From Terriglobia bacterium (GTDB taxonomy: Bacteria > Acidobacteriota > Terriglobia > UBA7540), in contig JASHTO010000297.1 of NCBI GenBank assembly GCA_030040515.1, positions 1 to 8,783 of the forward strand: a stretch of 8,783 nt of DNA, in the 5' to 3' direction. This document shows, in pieces, positions 6,088 through 8,783 of this stretch. Position numbers and translations under genes: made by a program. The notes beneath the pieces were generated by a model. That model saw only the letters and a list, made by a program, of their open reading frames with translations, was not told the DNA's origin and did no database searches. Each line of letters starts with the position of its first letter. Position 1 is the stretch's first letter.

Positions 6088-7038
6088 GTGGAAAAGCCTT
6101 CCTTTGACCCCGGTTTCACAACCAAATATCGCGGCGGGTTGAACCGAATCATCAACTCGAGGGGGCAATTCAACGTTCGCCGGCGCGGGTCCACGTGGCG
6201 CGATATCCATCCTTATCTGTTCATGATCAACGCCTCGTGGCCCGTTTTTTCGGCGCTGATCTTTGCAGGATATATTTTCGCCAACGCGGCGTTTGCATTG
6301 GTCTATCTGAAGATTGGCGTCAAGCACCTCCAGGGTGCAGACACCAGCACCGCGTTCAGCCGGTTCCTGAGCGCATTTTTCTTTAGCGCCCAGACTTTTA
6401 CGACGGTAGGTTACGGACAGGTCGCGCCCAGCGGCACGTTGGCAAACCTGATAGCGGCCATCGAGGCGCTGATGGGATTGCTGGCGTTCGCCATCGCCAC
6501 GGGTCTTCTCTTCGGAAGATTCTCGCGGCCCGCGGCTCGCCTGGCCTTCAGCAATCAGATGGTCGTTGCGCCCTATCAGTCCGGAACCAGCCTGCAATTC
6601 CGTCTGGCCAACCGGCGCAGCAACAATTTAATGGAAGTGGAAGCGCGCATGATGATGAGCACCGTGGAGCCTTCGGAGCAGGGCCTGCTGCGCAGGTACA
6701 AGTACCTGACGCTCGAGCGCCAACAGGTTCAGTTCCTCCCGCTCACGTGGACCGTGGTTCACCCCATCGACGAGTCCAGCCCGCTCTGGGGCAAGACGCA
6801 TGAGGACCTGGCCCAGGAGCAAGCCGAGTTCCTGATTCTGATTAAGGCATTTGACGACACGTTTTTCCAGACTGTGCACGTTCGGCATTCCTATCGATTC
6901 GAGGAGATCGTGTGGGGGGCTCGCTTTGCTCCCGCCTTCGAGCCCGACGATCGGGGCGAAATGGTCCTGGATCTGGAGAAACTCAGTGAAATTGCCCCCG
7001 CCGGCACCGGCGCGACCCCGAAACAGCTTCAGAGCTGA
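6088..7038 (+). CDS. KirBac-type inward-rectifier potassium channel
   Basis: An inner-membrane tetrameric K+ channel of the Kir family. The 316-residue chain shows the family order: a cytoplasmic N-terminus, an amphipathic slide helix near DIHPYLFMINASWPVF (39-54), TM1 (about 52-75), a pore helix with selectivity filter TVGYG (106-110), TM2 (about 117-143) ending in GLLFGRFSRP, and a cytoplasmic beta-rich domain (about 150-300). Aligned from memory with KirBac1.1, Phe142 falls at the bundle-crossing gate and Phe134 at the residue controlling rectification, so strong rectification by polyamine binding is not expected. The start is a GTG (6088-6090) with AGGGG 11 bases upstream; the next in-frame Met would remove the slide helix. 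It follows the pirin stop by 24 bp, implying one mRNA. It is not a general two-TM channel with an RCK domain, because that domain is absent. Confidence 0.93.
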   Translation: MEKPSFDPGFTTKYRGGLNRIINSRGQFNVRRRGSTWRDIHPYLFMINASWPVFSALIFAGYIFANAAFALVYLKIGVKHLQGADTSTAFSRFLSAFFFSAQTFTTVGYGQVAPSGTLANLIAAIEALMGLLAFAIATGLLFGRFSRPAARLAFSNQMVVAPYQSGTSLQFRLANRRSNNLMEVEARMMMSTVEPSEQGLLRRYKYLTLERQQVQFLPLTWTVVHPIDESSPLWGKTHEDLAQEQAEFLILIKAFDDTFFQTVHVRHSYRFEEIVWGARFAPAFEPDDRGEMVLDLEKLSEIAPAGTGATPKQLQS

Positions 7039-7076
7039 GCCGCGCCGAGCGATCTGAGGGACTCGAAATTCGCGGC
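7039..7076 (+). terminator. weak hairpin after the channel gene
   Basis: Directly after the stop, GCCGCG (7039-7044) can pair with CGCGGC (7071-7076), with an inner CGAG/CTCG pair (7046-7049, 7062-7065). The loop is large and no T run follows, so it may be a weak or Rho-dependent end, or nothing. Confidence 0.25.
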
Positions 7077-7179
7077 AGGGTGTTTGCTCCTTCTGCGAAA
7101 ATTTTACTCACGCCCGAAAGAATTTCCCTCCTGTGGGACCCGCATAATTTGACCAACTGTATGTAATGCAAGAGCTTAG

Positions 7180-7226
7180 GGACTTTGGCAGCCGTGCTGC
7201 TCGCTTGCTAAAGCTTGCTAAAGTCC
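7180..7226 (+). repeat. tandem 10-bp repeat and stem in the PEGA gene leader
   Basis: CTTGCTAAAG occurs twice head to tail (7204-7213 and 7214-7223). The upstream stretch GGACTTTGGC (7180-7189) is complementary, with one G-U pair, to GCTAAAGTCC (7217-7226), and its CTTTGGC part can pair equally with the first repeat copy. A small GCAGC-CGT-GCTGC hairpin (7188-7200) overlaps the outer stem's left arm by two bases. The arrangement gives two alternative pairings or two binding sites one helical turn apart. Confidence 0.5.
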
Positions 7227-7243
7227 GGAGAGATTTAGATTAT
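7215..7243 (+). promoter_or_regulatory. candidate promoter of the PEGA protein gene
   Basis: TTGCTA (7215-7220) lies 17 bp before GATTAT (7238-7243); each matches four of six consensus bases. Transcription would start near 7250 and leave a short leader with the Shine-Dalgarno sequence. The -35 box lies in the second copy of the tandem repeat. An alternative -10, CATAAT at 7143-7148, would give a leader of about 110 nt containing the repeat and stem. Confidence 0.3.
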
Positions 7244-7263
7244 CCATCTTTGAGGTGACGACG

Positions 7264-7935
7264 ATGAGCAAGAACCTGGGGAATAGGAAGATCCTGGTTG
7301 GGTACCTGATTTTGATGTTCATAGCCGCGTTTCCTGGTTTGTTGGGCGCTAAGGACGTGGTGATGGGCAAGGTTGAATTCAAAGCAGACTCGCGCATTGA
7401 AAAAACCTCGGGTGTCTGGATCGATGACCAATACGTTGGATACGTAAGAGAACTCAATGGATCAAAAAGCGTGTTGCTCCTGCCGGGGGTCCACAACGTT
7501 ACGGTGCGGCAGAACGGTTACAAGGATTTTACACAGCAGGTTTTCATTCAGCCCGGAAAGACGGCCATGGTCGTGGTCTCAATGCAAAGAAACCTCAGCG
7601 GAAAATATCCTTCAGTCACTTCCACGCTGAAGATCGAAGTTGACCCGCCGCGGGCTGCGGTGTTTGTTGACGGCGAATTTGTAGGGCATGTGGGCGAATT
7701 CGAAGGCCTTGGGAAAGGGATGCTGATTGCCCCGGGAATGCACAAAATCAAGATCGCGCTGCCGGGATACCGGACCTTCGAATCAGACATCAACGCTGTG
7801 CCGCACCAAAAAGTTGAAGTCAAGACTCGACTGTTGAAGAGTGATAATCCGTTGGAAGCACCGCTGGTTCAGAGTAATTCCAGCAATGGAAAGCAATCAC
7901 CAGGGACCGAGGATTCGGCCTCAATCGGGCACTGA
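7264..7935 (+). CDS. exported protein with two PEGA-like repeats
   Basis: The function is unknown; PEGA domains are small beta-rich modules on surface or secreted proteins. The 223-residue product starts with a basic MSKNLGNRK and a hydrophobic stretch (10-29) that looks like a signal peptide cleaved near LLGA or an N-terminal anchor. Two related units follow: about 37-108 (VWIDDQYVGYVRE, LLLPGVHNVTVRQNGY) and about 121-190 (VFVDGEFVGHVGEF, LIAPGMHKIKIALPGY). Both show the order 'VxxDxxxVG, L-PG-H-h-G-Y' expected of PEGA repeats. A Ser/Asn-rich tail (193-223) is probably disordered. An in-frame GTG at 7255 is possible, but GAGGTG at 7252-7257 is a good ribosome binding site eight bases before the ATG at 7264, so the ATG is chosen. 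It stands alone, with long gaps on both sides. Confidence 0.8.
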   Translation: MSKNLGNRKILVGYLILMFIAAFPGLLGAKDVVMGKVEFKADSRIEKTSGVWIDDQYVGYVRELNGSKSVLLLPGVHNVTVRQNGYKDFTQQVFIQPGKTAMVVVSMQRNLSGKYPSVTSTLKIEVDPPRAAVFVDGEFVGHVGEFEGLGKGMLIAPGMHKIKIALPGYRTFESDINAVPHQKVEVKTRLLKSDNPLEAPLVQSNSSNGKQSPGTEDSASIGH

Positions 7936-8006
7936 CGCCCAATCAGTCGCCAGGGCCGAGCCTTCACCTTTGGAGAGGAGCTTTCAGTTTGCGGGCGGGA
8001 TTCCAC

Positions 8007-8034
8007 AAATTGCCCTTCCAACACTGAGCAATTT
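8007..8034 (+). terminator. weak inverted repeat after the PEGA gene
   Basis: AAATTGC (8007-8013) and GCAATTT (8028-8034) pair across a 14-base loop, followed by TAAC. The stem is AT-rich and the T run is short (TTTT, partly in the stem), so termination is only possible. The stronger hairpin at 8119-8142 may be the real end of this transcript. Confidence 0.25.
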
Positions 8035-8069
8035 TAACAAGTCAATGTGGATCGTCGCAGCCTTACCAT

Positions 8070-8097
8070 GTGACCCTACCCATCACCTCGACATAAT
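8070..8097 (+). promoter_or_regulatory. candidate promoter facing the palindrome cluster
   Basis: GTGACC (8070-8075) and CATAAT (8092-8097) match four and five of six consensus bases with a 16-bp spacer. Transcription would start near 8104, a few bases before the left end of the palindromic element. With no protein gene downstream until 8457, this would produce a structured RNA, if it is active at all. Confidence 0.25.
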
Positions 8098-8118
8098 TCC
8101 CGATATTTGAGTAATCAT

Positions 8119-8142
8119 CCTCCGGCAAAGCCGGAGGCTTTT
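8119..8142 (+). terminator. strong hairpin with T run (intrinsic terminator-like)
   Basis: CCTCCGGC (8119-8126) and GCCGGAGG (8130-8137) form a perfect 8-bp GC-rich stem with an AAA loop, followed by CTTTT. This has the form of a Rho-independent terminator for rightward transcription, 184 bp after the PEGA gene stop. It is also part of the left inverted end of the palindromic element, so the terminator role may be incidental. Confidence 0.6.
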
Positions 8143-8181
8143 GCGGTGGCTGGCCCCTCAAAGCGGTCTGACCGCCACCGC
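8143..8181. repeat. nested inverted repeat
   Basis: GCGGTGGC (8143-8150) is the exact reverse complement of GCCACCGC (8174-8181). Inside it GCGGTC (8163-8168) and GACCGC (8170-8175) form a second, competing palindrome that overlaps the right arm by two bases. It lies just inside the left end of the element. Confidence 0.55.
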
Positions 8182-8184
8182 CAG

Positions 8185-8279
8185 GAAGAAACCCCTCACC
8201 CGATCACCCCTTCTCCCCTCTTCCCTCTCCCCGGGGGAGAGGGAAGAGGGGGAGGGGAGTTGGGGGGAGGGGTCTTTTC
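8185..8279. repeat. 95-bp polypyrimidine/polypurine palindrome
   Basis: The centre is a perfect 18-bp inverted repeat, CCCCTCTTCCCTCTCCCC (8215-8232) and its complement (8234-8251), with one G between. Imperfect pairing continues outward: ACCCCTC (8191-8197) pairs with GAGGGGT (8267-8273), and 11 of 13 bases match between 8185-8197 and 8267-8279. The stretch 8207-8232 is all pyrimidine and 8233-8259 all purine. The purine arm has six G runs of three to six, enough for a G-quadruplex. It resembles, from memory, a pyrimidine-rich palindrome dispersed in intergenic DNA of several bacterial phyla. Confidence 0.75.
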
Positions 8280-8310
8280 GAGATGACGAAAGCCTGCGGT
8301 TTGCTGATTA

Positions 8311-8355
8311 CCGGAGCTGTTAAACTCCGGCTTCCTCCCCGACAGAGCCGGGGGA
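8311..8355 (+). repeat. two overlapping, mutually exclusive hairpins
   Basis: CCGGAG (8311-8316) pairs with CTCCGG (8325-8330). The overlapping CCGGCT (8327-8332) pairs instead with AGCCGG (8346-8351), and CCCCG (8337-8341) can pair with CGGGG (8349-8353). The right part, GCCGGGGGAT, resembles the reverse-oriented GCCGGAGGAT at the left of the element, so it may be another REP-like unit. Confidence 0.5.
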
Positions 8356-8425
8356 TCACCCAACGGATTTGGCCGCCTCCTGGTTTTCAAGTCCATTCTT
8401 TTAAAACCACCGGGCAATTCCAGTC

Positions 8426-8434
8426 TGCTATGAT
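8426..8434 (+). promoter_or_regulatory. extended -10 promoter of the last gene
   Basis: TGCTATGAT has the TG-n motif (8426-8427) before a TATGAT box (8429-8434, five of six). Transcription would start near 8441, leaving a leader of about 16 nt that contains GGAGG (8446-8450). No good -35 box is present. Confidence 0.5.
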
Positions 8435-8456
8435 CTGCTGGCACTGGAGGGAACGA

Positions 8457-8783
8457 ATGAATCTTCTGACAACCCTGAAGGGCTCAATGCTGGAATCCTT
8501 CTTCCCCGCGGGCCGGGACCTGGCGATGTGGGATGCCTGCGTGGCCGAAGACGCGAAAGCCATTTTCGAGTGCCAGCCGAAGTGGCACCGGGATTACTCG
8601 ATTCGCATGGTGGCGAGCGTGGCGGACTTCGACGTCATGCTGGGTCACGAGTTGGCCATGGAAATTCACCGGGTGCGAGAAGCCGGACGCAAGCTGGCTC
8701 TGATTCTGCCTGTTGGGCCGATGGGCATGTACCGCTGGACAGTGTACTTCCTTCGCGACTGGAATATTTCCTGCGATCACGTT
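8457..8783 (+). CDS. glucosamine-6-phosphate isomerase/deaminase-like protein (N-terminal part)
   Basis: The first 109 codons of a gene that runs off the window. The start is well supported: GGAGG at 8446-8450 lies six bases before the ATG. The segment LALILPVGPMGMYRWTVYFL (80-99) matches the phosphosugar-binding loop and following helix of the glucosamine-6-phosphate deaminase / 6-phosphogluconolactonase (NagB-like) fold, and the preceding helix (about 61-77, HELAMEIHRVREAG) fits the same fold. The usual TGxTP-type loop is replaced by PVGPMG, so it is likely a divergent relative and not a typical NagB. Catalytic residues would lie beyond the end. Sugar-phosphate binding is inference from fold; the reaction is unknown. 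Confidence 0.65.
   Translation, partial: MNLLTTLKGSMLESFFPAGRDLAMWDACVAEDAKAIFECQPKWHRDYSIRMVASVADFDVMLGHELAMEIHRVREAGRKLALILPVGPMGMYRWTVYFLRDWNISCDHV

Larger units (their letters stand above)
8111..8311. mobile_element. MITE-like palindromic element with inverted ends
   Basis: The left end (8111-8142) and the reverse complement of the right end (8288-8311) are related: both start GTAATCA, continue GCAAA...CCG, and end AGGCTTT. The left copy has an extra 7 bases (TCCTCCG) plus one base, and there is a single mismatch, leaving about 22 of 23 right-end bases matched. Two further inverted repeats fill the interior (8143-8181 and 8185-8279). No protein is encoded and no target-site duplication is obvious. 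The structure fits a non-autonomous, transposase-mobilised repeat or a REP/BIME-like unit. No family name can be given without a search. Confidence 0.55.
7936..8456. other. 521-bp gap without a protein gene
   Basis: No open frame here has a ribosome binding site together with recognisable protein features. The first 135 bp are plain apart from a weak inverted repeat. The next 300 bp are packed with palindromes, described separately: a MITE-like element at 8111-8311 and two alternative hairpins at 8311-8355. The last part holds the promoter and ribosome binding site of the final gene. Short open frames on both strands across the palindromes are rich in Ser, Pro and Arg from the pyrimidine/purine runs and are not credible genes. 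Confidence 0.7.

Noticed and set aside
7149..7167. TTGACC followed by TGTAAT as a promoter
   Set aside because: The spacing between the two hexamers is only 7 bp, far too short for a sigma-70 promoter.
8111..8360. CRISPR array
   Set aside because: The repeats are inverted and unequal, not regularly spaced direct repeats with unique spacers.
8111..8360. Orphan TnpB guide RNA (omega RNA) locus
   Set aside because: The hairpin-rich layout recalls IS200/IS605 right ends, but no tnpB or Y1 transposase remnant is visible in the window, so the name cannot be supported.
8196..8444. Minus-strand open frame of 82 codons across the palindrome cluster
   Set aside because: Its sequence is the low-complexity translation of the pyrimidine/purine palindrome; no ribosome binding site or protein-like composition.

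Overview
The window looks like a chromosomal segment of a GC-rich, free-living bacterium. The mix of genes (a secreted M20 peptidase, an SDR oxidoreductase, a pirin, a KirBac-type channel, an exported PEGA-repeat protein and a NagB-like protein) and the TGnTATAAT promoter style suggest Acidobacteriota. That assignment is inference from gene content and pattern memory, not from a marker gene. No rRNA, tRNA, CRISPR array, integrase or transposase gene was found.

Layout. On the minus strand, purN (1374-1973) is followed after 34 bp by tyrS (77-1339), a plausible two-gene housekeeping operon. Divergent from purN is a secreted M20 metallopeptidase (2134-3570), whose extended -10 element places the predicted transcription start on the ATG, so its mRNA is probably leaderless. 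Convergent with it, only 22 bp away, is an NAD(P)-binding epimerase-like protein (3593-4288, minus). A short divergent region with a dyad symmetry separates that gene from a plus-strand run: an SDR oxidoreductase (4333-5085), a pirin (5158-6063) and an inward-rectifier K+ channel of the KirBac type (6088-7038). The pirin and channel genes are 24 bp apart and very likely share an mRNA. The SDR lies 72 bp upstream across a perfect 16-bp palindrome.

Next come a 225-bp gap with a tandem 10-bp repeat and a potential leader stem, an exported protein with two PEGA-like repeats (7264-7935), and a 521-bp gap without a convincing protein gene. The window ends inside a gene for a glucosamine-6-phosphate isomerase/deaminase-like protein (from 8457).

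The most unusual part is the 521-bp gap. Positions 8111-8311 form a roughly 200-bp MITE-like element: its ends are related inverted repeats bounded by GTAATCA and TGATTAC. Between them lie a GCGGTGGC inverted repeat and a 95-bp polypyrimidine/polypurine palindrome with G-quadruplex potential. Two further overlapping hairpins follow (8311-8355). A candidate promoter (8070-8097) points straight into it. It could be a non-autonomous mobile repeat, a cluster of REP-like palindromes, a structured RNA, or more than one of these.
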